Shown in pieces: positions 35,370-42,883 of a stretch of 64,000 nucleotides of DNA. The first letter of the stretch is position 1. The number at the start of each line of letters is the position of its first letter. Under the pieces are notes generated by a model. The model was given only the letters and a program-made list of their open reading frames with translations, was not told where the DNA came from and searched no databases. Origin of the DNA: Candidatus Tepidiaquacellales bacterium UBA2330 (GTDB lineage Bacteria > Bacteroidota > Ignavibacteria > Tepidaquicellales > Tepidaquicellaceae); NCBI GenBank assembly GCA_002344965.1, contig DDUU01000046.1, positions 1 through 64,000 on the forward strand, in the 5' to 3' direction. The position numbers were made by a program, and so were the translations under genes.

Positions 35370-36257
35370 TCACTCTGATTCTTCTTTTACATTTTTTACG
35401 ATTCCCTCAATAAGGCCGAACGGTTCGTCAGTCGGAATAAATATCTCGTTATCGTTCGAAAGATCGAACCTGTCAAGATCAAACTTAATATAATGCTTAT
35501 TCGGCATTGAAATAAATATTTCCTTTATTTCCGGATAATGTTCCGTTACTTTCTTTCCGCATTCATATAATGTCTGCTGAACTGACAGACTGTTATGCTC
35601 CGCGAAAGTTTTTAACAGTAAATTTCTTACATTGTCATGCATCAGCTTGAAATCAACGTCATATCTGAAATACTTCCATTCAGCTTTTATGCTGGTTGAA
35701 AATATTCTGTCTTTTGTTTCCAGCAGAGTAGTATATTTATCTTTAATAAATCCTTCGAATCCTGAGTTGGTTGTTTTCAATACCACCAGATTATTCAGAC
35801 CGGACTTAATTTTATATTCATCCCTGTTTATTTTCAGACTGCAGTTTCTTAATTCATTACCGGGACTTATGAATGAGTGATTATGCGGATGATGCTGCTG
35901 AATATCTTTATCAGATGAATCATGTATGTTGATCCGCTTCCAGATTTTTTCATCGGCTTTCACCCTGACTTCTGAGATCTGTGTATTATTGTTAAGAAAA
36001 TAATTTCCAAGATAAAGGCAGAATTCTTCAATTGATTTCACCGGGTTTTCTTTTGCCAGGACATATACTGTGTTTTTAATTGTATCCGTGGGAAGAACTT
36101 TACTGTTATCACCTTTAAGGTGTACTGCATCGAAGTCTCCTTTCAGCTGAATATTAATGCTAACTTCTGTAATATCGTGTATCACTCCGGTTCGCTTTAC
36201 TTTTAAAACGCGAACTGCTGATTTACCATAGTTGTTTTTTTTCAGAATTGATTTCAT
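35370..36257 (-). CDS. Urate oxidase (uricase)
   Basis: The 295-residue protein oxidises urate to 5-hydroxyisourate with O2 and no cofactor. It has the tandem T-fold pattern: NYGKSAVRVLKVKR near the start, LKGDFDAVHLKGDNSKVLPT then DTIKNTVYVLAKENP around residues 55-95, and a second half with FIKDKYTTLLETKDRIFSTS. The reading frame is open 24 codons further upstream, but the ATG at 36257 (MKSILKKNNYGKS) matches the family start and is preferred. It is transcribed away from allantoinase, with 156 AT-rich bases between the two. The neighbours supply every later step to ureidoglycolate. Confidence 0.92.
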   Translation of the reverse strand: MKSILKKNNYGKSAVRVLKVKRTGVIHDITEVSINIQLKGDFDAVHLKGDNSKVLPTDTIKNTVYVLAKENPVKSIEEFCLYLGNYFLNNNTQISEVRVKADEKIWKRINIHDSSDKDIQQHHPHNHSFISPGNELRNCSLKINRDEYKIKSGLNNLVVLKTTNSGFEGFIKDKYTTLLETKDRIFSTSIKAEWKYFRYDVDFKLMHDNVRNLLLKTFAEHNSLSVQQTLYECGKKVTEHYPEIKEIFISMPNKHYIKFDLDRFDLSNDNEIFIPTDEPFGLIEGIVKNVKEESE

Positions 36258-36413
36258 ATTAAAAATTTTTTTTAAATATAACAGTAAAATATTTTTTAAT
36301 GAATACTGAAAAATAAATAGTACTAACAATTATCAATTATCAATTTATAGATATTAACTATTAACAAAAATCAAATGGTTTGTTATTAAATTTATTAGAA
36401 ATTATTTTAGCGG

Positions 36414-37757
36414 ATGAAATTTGCATTACGGAGCAGAAATGTTCTCACAGATAATGAGATCAGAAGCGCGGATGTATTAATTGAGAACGGAAAGATCTCG
36501 GATATTCTTGATTATGAGACAGCCGGAGAATATGTGACTGAAGATTACGGTGATCTGACTGTTATGCCTTCGCTGATTGACACACATGTTCACGTTAACG
36601 AGCCCGGAAGGGCAGACTGGGAAGGATTTGAGACACTGACAAGGTCAGCTGCTGCAGGAGGGATCACGATGATAGCTGACATGCCTCTGAATAGTTCGCC
36701 GGTAACAACAAATAAGGATTCATTTGATTTAAAGATAAGAACTGCTGAAGGTAAACTTTATACTGACGCGGGATTTTATGGCGGGGCGGTGTCTGAGAAT
36801 ATATCAGATCTGAAACTGCTATACAGCTGCGGTGTACTTGGATTCAAATCTTTTATGATAGATTCCGGACTTGATGAATTTAAATTCGTAAATGAAAATG
36901 ATCTTGAAAAAATACTTTTTGAGTTAAAAAAATTTTCCGAAGCACCTTTGCTTGTTCATGCAGAAATGTCCGCAGGTCTGGAAGAAATAAAAAATGATAA
37001 TGAATATTCATACAGTTCTTTTTTAAAAAGCAGACCGGGAGCTATGGAGTGTCGGGCAATTCAACTGCTGATAAGACTTTCAGAAAAATATGATACACAT
37101 ATTCACATTGTACATTTGTCATCCGCTGATGCAGTTGATATGATAAAAAAAGCCAGGGAAGACGGATTAAAAATAACAGTTGAGACATGTCCGCATTATC
37201 TTTATTTTCATTCTGAAACAATTCCTGATAAGAACACAGGATTTAAATGCACACCTCCCATACGTGATAAAGATAACAAGGAAAAATTATGGAAAGCTGT
37301 TAAGGACGGAGTGATAGATCTGATAGTCAGCGATCATTCGCCATGTCCGGATGAAATGAAATTTACGGCTGAAGGAAATTTTAAAAATGCCTGGGGCGGC
37401 ATTTCAGGAATACAGTTAGGGTTATCTGCCGTCTGGACTGAAGCGGAAAAGAGAGGATTCAGCATTCACTATATTTCAAAGCTGATGAGCGCCGGTCCGG
37501 CAAAGCTTATCGGAATGGAAAAAGTAAAAGGAAAAATTGAAAAAGGATTTGACGCGGATATAATAATTTTTGATCCTGATAAAACTTTTACTGTATCCGG
37601 CAAAAATTTATTTCATAAAAACAAACTCACACCTTATGAAGGTGAAAAATTGAAAGGAAAAGTTATTTCTACTTATCTTAGAGGTAATAAAATTTACGGC
37701 AACGGAACTATCATCGGAAATCCAATTGGAAAGATCATACTAAAAGAAACATTTTAA
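36414..37757 (+). CDS. allB: Allantoinase
   Basis: The 447-residue amidohydrolase hydrolyses allantoin to allantoate. The metal site motifs of the cyclic amidohydrolase family are present: SLIDTHVHVNEPGRADWEG, the carboxylated Lys segment GVLGFKSFMID, LVHAEM, HIVHLSS and VSDHSPCP. The last, with PCP, is typical of allantoinase as opposed to dihydroorotase, which agrees with the adjoining allantoicase and uricase genes. It opens a four-gene plus-strand operon with allantoicase (six bases on), uraD and uraH. Confidence 0.95.
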   Translation: MKFALRSRNVLTDNEIRSADVLIENGKISDILDYETAGEYVTEDYGDLTVMPSLIDTHVHVNEPGRADWEGFETLTRSAAAGGITMIADMPLNSSPVTTNKDSFDLKIRTAEGKLYTDAGFYGGAVSENISDLKLLYSCGVLGFKSFMIDSGLDEFKFVNENDLEKILFELKKFSEAPLLVHAEMSAGLEEIKNDNEYSYSSFLKSRPGAMECRAIQLLIRLSEKYDTHIHIVHLSSADAVDMIKKAREDGLKITVETCPHYLYFHSETIPDKNTGFKCTPPIRDKDNKEKLWKAVKDGVIDLIVSDHSPCPDEMKFTAEGNFKNAWGGISGIQLGLSAVWTEAEKRGFSIHYISKLMSAGPAKLIGMEKVKGKIEKGFDADIIIFDPDKTFTVSGKNLFHKNKLTPYEGEKLKGKVISTYLRGNKIYGNGTIIGNPIGKIILKETF

Positions 37758-37763
37758 AATTAT

Positions 37764-38756
37764 ATGAACGAGAATAAGCTTACAGTCTTTAATGGTCTTG
37801 TAGATCTGGCTTCAGAAATATTCGGAGGAAAAGCTTTGGATGCAAGTGATGAGTTTTTTGCGCCGAAGGAAAATCTTCTTAAAACAAATCTGCCGGTATT
37901 CATTCCTGATAAATACACTGAAAACGGTAAATGGATGGACGGCTGGGAATCGAGAAGAAAAAGAATTCCGGGACATGACTGGTGTATTATCAGACTCGGA
38001 CTCCGGGGCGTTATAAAAGGGTTGGATATTGACACAAGTTATTTTCTGGGAAATCATCCGCCTTTCGCTTCAGCGGAAGCGTGTTATTCTGATACGGAAA
38101 ACACATCAGAAGCGGAATGGAAATGTATTTTGGAAAAGTCACCTCTTTCCCCGGGTTCACAGAATATTTTTTCCGTAAATGACAGCAACATTTATAATAC
38201 CGTCCGTTTAAATATTTTTCCTGACGGAGGTGTCGCAAGATTCAGAGTGTACGGAATTGTAAAACCGGACATAACTCGATTAAAAAAGGATGAGCTTACT
38301 GATCTTGCAGCTCTTGTAAACGGAGGAAAAGTTTTGGTCTGCAATGATATGTTCTTCGGATCAATGGATAATCTAATCGCTCCCGGAAAAAGCAAAGTAA
38401 TGGGAGACGGCTGGGAGACAAGAAGAAAAAGAATTCCGGGATATGACTGGATCATTGTAAAGCTGAGCTCAGCAGGAAAAATCAGAAAAATTATTGTAGA
38501 TACAAATTTATTCAAAGGTAATTTTCCTGATAAATGTTCAATAGAAGGATGTTATAATCCTGATATTCCTGATGATGAGATTACTTCTCAGGAAGTTAGG
38601 TGGAATGAAATTTTAAGCAAAGTATCTTTAAAGGGAGACACAGAGAATTTGTTTGAAAGCAAACTGAGAGATACAGGCAGCGTAACTCACATCCGTTTAA
38701 ATATATTTCCGGACGGCGGAGTGAGCAGACTTAGAATTTTCGGAATTCCGGATTAA
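37764..38756 (+). CDS. alc: Allantoicase
   Basis: The 330-residue protein hydrolyses allantoate to ureidoglycolate and urea. It is built of two homologous halves, each with a DGWExRRKRIPGxDW motif (residues about 53-70 and 214-230) and a VRLNIFPDGGVxRxRxxGI end, as known for the family. The substrate product pair links it to allantoinase directly upstream and makes urea a final product. No ureidoglycolate lyase or urease gene was seen in the window. Confidence 0.95.
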   Translation: MNENKLTVFNGLVDLASEIFGGKALDASDEFFAPKENLLKTNLPVFIPDKYTENGKWMDGWESRRKRIPGHDWCIIRLGLRGVIKGLDIDTSYFLGNHPPFASAEACYSDTENTSEAEWKCILEKSPLSPGSQNIFSVNDSNIYNTVRLNIFPDGGVARFRVYGIVKPDITRLKKDELTDLAALVNGGKVLVCNDMFFGSMDNLIAPGKSKVMGDGWETRRKRIPGYDWIIVKLSSAGKIRKIIVDTNLFKGNFPDKCSIEGCYNPDIPDDEITSQEVRWNEILSKVSLKGDTENLFESKLRDTGSVTHIRLNIFPDGGVSRLRIFGIPD

Positions 38757-38764
38757 TTAAAATA

Positions 38765-39250
38765 ATGAAAGAAATTTTAAAAAAGTGCTGCGGCTCTGAG
38801 AGATGGGTAAAACAAATGCTTAGCATTCAGAGGTTTGAAAATACTGATGAGATTATAAAAGATGCTGAAAGGATCTGGTTTTCTTTGGATAAGTCCGACT
38901 GGCTTGAAGCGTTTGATCATCATCCGAAGATCGGAGATATGAATTCTTTAAAGGAAAAATTTTCAGTTTCTAAAGATCTGTCCGCATGCGAACAGGCAGG
39001 AGCTTTATCGGCGGCTGAAGAGACTTTATCCGAGCTTGCGCTTTATAATCAATTGTATGAGAAAAAATTCGGTTTCATATTTATTGTTTTTGCAACGGGA
39101 AAAAGCTCTGATGAAATGCTTGAAATTATAAAGGAGAGAATTAATAACGATCCGGAAACCGAACTCCGAAATGCGGCAGAGGAACAATTAAAAATCACAA
39201 AATTAAGATTAAAAAATTATTATGAGTCAGATCACAACGCACGTACTTGA
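38765..39250 (+). CDS. uraD: OHCU decarboxylase
   Basis: The 161-residue protein decarboxylates 2-oxo-4-hydroxy-4-carboxy-5-ureidoimidazoline to S-allantoin. The active-site segment is EAFDHHPKIGD, followed by EQAGALSAAEETLSELALYN and the FIFIVFATGKSSDEML motif near the C-terminus. It is helical and cytoplasmic. Its last 29 bases overlap the start of uraH, implying coupled translation; the two enzymes act in sequence. Confidence 0.95.
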   Translation: MKEILKKCCGSERWVKQMLSIQRFENTDEIIKDAERIWFSLDKSDWLEAFDHHPKIGDMNSLKEKFSVSKDLSACEQAGALSAAEETLSELALYNQLYEKKFGFIFIVFATGKSSDEMLEIIKERINNDPETELRNAAEEQLKITKLRLKNYYESDHNART

Positions 39251-39560
39251 TACTTCGGCAGGCAGACCGGCTGCAGGTATAAAAGCCGGATTATTTTTTT
39301 TAGAAAATACTTTATGGAAGATGATCGCAGAAGGAATAACTAATAATGACGGCAGAATATCTGACCTGTTAAACGAAAAAGAATCTCTGCAGCCGGGGAT
39401 TTATAAATTGAAATTTGAAACCGGTGAGTTCTTTTCTAAATCAGGAACTGATACTTTTTACCCTTACGCTGAAATTACATTTAATATAACTGACACAGGA
39501 CATTACCACATACCTCTGCTTATAAGTCCGTTCGGATATACAACTTACCGCGGAAGCTGA
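39222..39560 (+). CDS. uraH: Hydroxyisourate hydrolase (transthyretin-like)
   Basis: The 112-residue protein hydrolyses 5-hydroxyisourate to OHCU. It has the N-terminal THVLDTSAGRPAAGIKAGLF, the central TNNDGRISDLL and the diagnostic C-terminal YRGS. Length and motifs are normal for the family. No signal peptide is present, so it acts in the cytoplasm. It overlaps uraD by 29 bases and ends the uricolytic operon. Confidence 0.96.
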   Translation: MSQITTHVLDTSAGRPAAGIKAGLFFLENTLWKMIAEGITNNDGRISDLLNEKESLQPGIYKLKFETGEFFSKSGTDTFYPYAEITFNITDTGHYHIPLLISPFGYTTYRGS

Positions 39561-39561
39561 A

Positions 39562-39631
39562 TTTTAAACAGGCAGTACTTATCAGCAAATATTTTTATAT
39601 TTTTTCGGACAATACACTAACCTGTTTAAAA
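39562..39631. repeat. Inverted repeat between uraH and the DUF2202 gene
   Basis: TTTTAAACAGG (39562-39572) and CCTGTTTAAAA (39621-39631) are perfect reverse complements with a 48-base loop. A 12-base direct repeat, ATCAGCAAATAT, occurs at 39581-39592 and 39638-39649. It lies between two convergent genes, so it may end transcription on both sides; the long loop makes this uncertain. Confidence 0.4.
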
Positions 39632-39654
39632 ATTCAAATCAGCAAATATCAGTA

Positions 39655-40263
39655 TTACTTAAAACAATCCGAAGGTTTATCTTCAGAAGATATTATAGAG
39701 TTAAAAACTTCTTTTGAAAGTACTTTAGGAGTATATTTAATATCCTCGTCTAAAAGGCTTTTGACTAAAGCTCTGAGATGATTCTGAGAGCTGATATCAA
39801 GACAATCATATAATGCTTTTACTCTTTCGTCACTTGTTTTGGAATACTGCGCTCTGACATCACTGATATCCGTCTCTTCTATCATAGCTGCAGCTCTGAG
39901 AGCATCTGAAAAGGAATAACTTCCGGCGGTTATGAAATCATTGAAGAGCACCTGAATAGTCCTGTCAGAAAACTCTCCCGGGTTCTGTGCAGGTGAATTT
40001 ATCCCGATATTTAAATCATTCATAAGTTTTTGCACCATTTCCATATGAACTTTTTCATTGTTCATAATATTTTCAAAAACCTTTTTATTATACTTTTTAT
40101 ACATCTCGCTGTAAAAATCATGAGCTAATTTTTCTTCTTCCAGAACATAATTCAATCCGGCAATATCAGCGTCTGTAATCTGAGAATAAGATCTTAGAGG
40201 ATTAGTCATGATAAGCAGAGCAGAAATGCATACAGTGACCATATATTTTATTAAATTTTTCAT
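39655..40263 (-). CDS. Exported DUF2202 (ferritin-like) protein
   Basis: The 202-residue protein has a signal peptide (1-28, ending SYSQ) and the DUF2202 pattern: GLNYVLEEEKLAHDFYSEMY, then NEKVHMEMVQKLMND, EETDISDVRAQY and SQNHLRALVKSL. The Glu/His pattern (EEEKLAHD, EKVHME, EETD, NHLRA) is that of a ferritin-like four-helix bundle likely to bind a metal pair. The Shine-Dalgarno AGGAGGT lies eight bases upstream, one of the strongest in the window. A perfect 19-bp palindrome is located 74 bases ahead of the start. Its role is unknown; redox or metal stress is plausible. Confidence 0.78.
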   Translation of the reverse strand: MKNLIKYMVTVCISALLIMTNPLRSYSQITDADIAGLNYVLEEEKLAHDFYSEMYKKYNKKVFENIMNNEKVHMEMVQKLMNDLNIGINSPAQNPGEFSDRTIQVLFNDFITAGSYSFSDALRAAAMIEETDISDVRAQYSKTSDERVKALYDCLDISSQNHLRALVKSLLDEDIKYTPKVLSKEVFNSIISSEDKPSDCFK

Positions 40264-40336
40264 TTTAATTTACCTCCTTTATTATCTAAAACATAAGTTC
40301 GGATATTTTTATTTCACATTAATATAAAAATATAAA

Positions 40337-40355
40337 ACATCATTCGGAATGATGT
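40337..40355. promoter_or_regulatory. Perfect 19-bp palindrome, candidate operator
   Basis: ACATCATTC-G-GAATGATGT is a perfect palindrome around a central G, located 74 bases upstream of the DUF2202 start in an AT-rich gap. The shape fits a dimeric regulator site. I could not assign it to a known regulator. Confidence 0.5.
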
Positions 40356-40423
40356 ATGTCATAAGTAAATACAGCAACAAAATAGAGAGAAATTTCAGGA
40401 AAATTTTCGGTAAAACGGTCAGT

Positions 40424-42487
40424 TCATTTCAGCAGGATCATTCTTTTTGTGTCAGCAAATCCGGCTGATATTAATCTGTAAAAATAAACGCCGCTGGATA
40501 ATGCCAGACCTTTTTCAGTCGGATTGAAATCAACTGTATGCGCGCCGGCGGGGACAAATTCATTTATGATAACAAATATTTCTTTACCGGTAATATCATA
40601 AACTTTTATTGAGACATTCCCCGAGACCGGAAGATCGAAATTGATTTTTGTCGCGGGATTAAACGGATTCGGAAAATTCTGACTGAGTCTGAAACCGGAA
40701 GGTACATTTTCGAATCCGTTATTTACAGAAACAATATCCTGAAGTGAGAAAGAGAATTTTCTCCACTGGGTATTATTCTGAGGAACAAAACTGGAGCTGG
40801 TCTGCGGAGCAGTTGCAAGCTGAAGTCCGCCTCTGCGGAATATTTCAGCCGGGAAAGTCTGACCGCCGTCAGTGGATATTTTTACGATCAGACTGTCTAT
40901 GTTTGAAGAATTATACTGAGCGTAAGCATAATCAAATTCAATAGAATCTGTCTGTAATAATCCGTCATAAACCTTTGAATACATCGAATCTCTCTGACCT
41001 ATAATATTGTAATTGAAAAGATTTATATACGCACTCCTCAGACCGCTGATAGTAGGTCCGTTTGCGCCGATATACTGATCAAAAGTAATAAATCCGTCCC
41101 GGTTGAAAACTTTCCAGTTAAGCGGAGGGAACACCGCTTCGAAAAGTTCAACATTCAGCGCTGAGAAAACAGAATCAGTACCTGTGACAGGAAAATTATA
41201 ATTTATAAAATCAGCAAAATTACCATTAAATAGATCGGACTTATTGGAATAAGGAAGAGCCGGCGGCGGTTTCACGGGATTAATAATAATCTCTCTGCTC
41301 TTTGCGGAATTTATAATTTCCCTGAAGTTGTCATCCTGTATGAATACAGAAGTGTATAGCATAGAATCATTCCAAACGGGATCTTTATAATAAGTGTATG
41401 AATATTCATAATTACCCGGACTAAGAGTAATTATAAAACCTGTAGTGTCAGGATACATTCTTCTGAATATGTCATAAAATTCCGTTTCGCCGTTAATGGC
41501 GCTTACATTTGTTTTATATCTTTCTACTGCATTTATCCTGAGTCTGTAATCTCCTTCAGGCAAAGGCGAAATCACATTTACATTTATTGTAGATCTGACT
41601 GAGTCGCCGATAAATTCATCCGATACATTAATTGAAACCGGCGTGCCTCTGTTATATCTTCTTCTATAAGGAGTATATAAATTTACGCTGTCGCCGTATG
41701 GGATTGCTACAGATAAAACACCGTCAACAAATGTAGTGGGAACCCCTGCAATAAAATAAAATCTTCTTCTTGCGTCATTCTGTTCAGGATTATATGTGTA
41801 AAAAGTATCATTACCAAGGATCCCGGTGTGATATACTATTGTATTTACTGACTGAATATTGGTATTTGAAAAAATATTCAGAAAAGAATTATTGTTTGCG
41901 CAGGCCGGACTGGCGTTAGAAGTAAACTCTTCATATAAAACATTTCTTCTGAAACCGGGAAGACTGATATTATACTGGTAGAGAGTATCATTTATATAAT
42001 TTGAATCCGCCTGATCAGAAACATAAGCTTTAATATAATACGGAGTACCGATTGAATAACTGAAAACAGGAAATCTGATGAACAAAGTCTGACCCGGACT
42101 AAGCCCTGAGACAGCGGTATCAAACAAAAAATTTCCGGGATTAATATTTAAATAAACCCTCAAAGTGTCTGATGAATTATTGTTTCCTATATTTGCCACG
42201 GATACTACCGGGGAAACTGTATCGGATCCTGAACTGAATACAGAATAAACTGTATCCGGAGGAATATTAACTATAGAAGTTACCGTAACATCATTGGAAA
42301 TTCTCTCGCCTGTCAGGACATTATCTATATAAAGATTATTTCCGTATCCGTTATAAACTATAAACTGCAGACGTACATCTCTTGCCCCTGAATCATAATT
42401 ACCGGATGTATCTTTTAAACTGATGAATGATAAAATAATCAGTGAAGAAAATATAAGGATCAGTATTGATAAATTTTTTAAGGACAA
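40424..42487 (-). CDS. Secreted Omp28-like protein with T9SS sorting domain
   Basis: The 687-residue protein begins at a TTG (42487), as there is no ATG between the upstream stop and the hydrophobic segment; a signal sequence spans about 5-25. A beta-rich part (about 35-185) is followed by an Omp28/thioredoxin-like domain (from RNVLYEEFTSNASPACANNN to the cis-Pro loop VPTTFVDG). In this one the usual CxxC is reduced to a single Cys. A C-terminal jellyroll-like part follows, and then the sorting domain: QNFPNPFNPATKINF, VYDITGKEIFVI, SSGVYFYRLISAG, KRMILLK. It is predicted to reach the surface. Substrate unknown. Confidence 0.8.
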   Translation of the reverse strand: MSLKNLSILILIFSSLIILSFISLKDTSGNYDSGARDVRLQFIVYNGYGNNLYIDNVLTGERISNDVTVTSIVNIPPDTVYSVFSSGSDTVSPVVSVANIGNNNSSDTLRVYLNINPGNFLFDTAVSGLSPGQTLFIRFPVFSYSIGTPYYIKAYVSDQADSNYINDTLYQYNISLPGFRRNVLYEEFTSNASPACANNNSFLNIFSNTNIQSVNTIVYHTGILGNDTFYTYNPEQNDARRRFYFIAGVPTTFVDGVLSVAIPYGDSVNLYTPYRRRYNRGTPVSINVSDEFIGDSVRSTINVNVISPLPEGDYRLRINAVERYKTNVSAINGETEFYDIFRRMYPDTTGFIITLSPGNYEYSYTYYKDPVWNDSMLYTSVFIQDDNFREIINSAKSREIIINPVKPPPALPYSNKSDLFNGNFADFINYNFPVTGTDSVFSALNVELFEAVFPPLNWKVFNRDGFITFDQYIGANGPTISGLRSAYINLFNYNIIGQRDSMYSKVYDGLLQTDSIEFDYAYAQYNSSNIDSLIVKISTDGGQTFPAEIFRRGGLQLATAPQTSSSFVPQNNTQWRKFSFSLQDIVSVNNGFENVPSGFRLSQNFPNPFNPATKINFDLPVSGNVSIKVYDITGKEIFVIINEFVPAGAHTVDFNPTEKGLALSSGVYFYRLISAGFADTKRMILLK

Positions 42488-42510
42488 TTTAAAATTTTTT
42501 TATGAATAAT

Positions 42511-42879
42511 TTATGCGATCTTCGTGATCTCTGTTTTTTTAAAATAGAATCTGTAGAAGGTTAATTCGAGAAGACTGACAAGAATCAGAGTTACAGAATC
42601 TTTAGGAGTAAGAGTAATGTTAACGCCTTGCTGGGCATAGAATCCGGAAATTTTGAGAAAGAAAAGAAGAACTGAATTCACGGGTAAAGTCATATTATAT
42701 CCTGTGTCGGAAATGAACAATCCGACAAACAATTCACAAACGGTCAGTGATACTGCAAACAAAGTTATTATGAATCCTAAATTCAGAAACGCCTGAAGCA
42801 GTCCGTCATTTTGATACGATCTGGCAAACGCATATACAGCAAAGATCACATGAATAAAATAAATAACAGCAATAATCAT
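42511..42879 (-). CDS. Small integral membrane protein
   Basis: The frame extends upstream into the sugar transferase gene, but the ATG at 42879, just after that gene's stop, gives a 122-residue protein with about three or four membrane spans (IIAVIYFIHVIFAVYAF, LGFIITLFAVSLTVCELFVG, VNSVLLFFLKISGFY, SVTLILVSLLELTFY). No family was recognised. The five-base spacing to the upstream polysaccharide transferase gene suggests the same operon and an envelope polysaccharide role, which is inference. Confidence 0.55.
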   Translation of the reverse strand: MIIAVIYFIHVIFAVYAFARSYQNDGLLQAFLNLGFIITLFAVSLTVCELFVGLFISDTGYNMTLPVNSVLLFFLKISGFYAQQGVNITLTPKDSVTLILVSLLELTFYRFYFKKTEITKIA

Positions 42880-42883
42880 AAAA

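Noticed and set aside
36258..36329. Upstream extension of uricase by 24 hydrophobic residues as a signal peptide
   Set aside because: The segment is AT-rich leader sequence; the family starts near MKSILKKNNYGKS, and uricolysis enzymes nearby are cytoplasmic.
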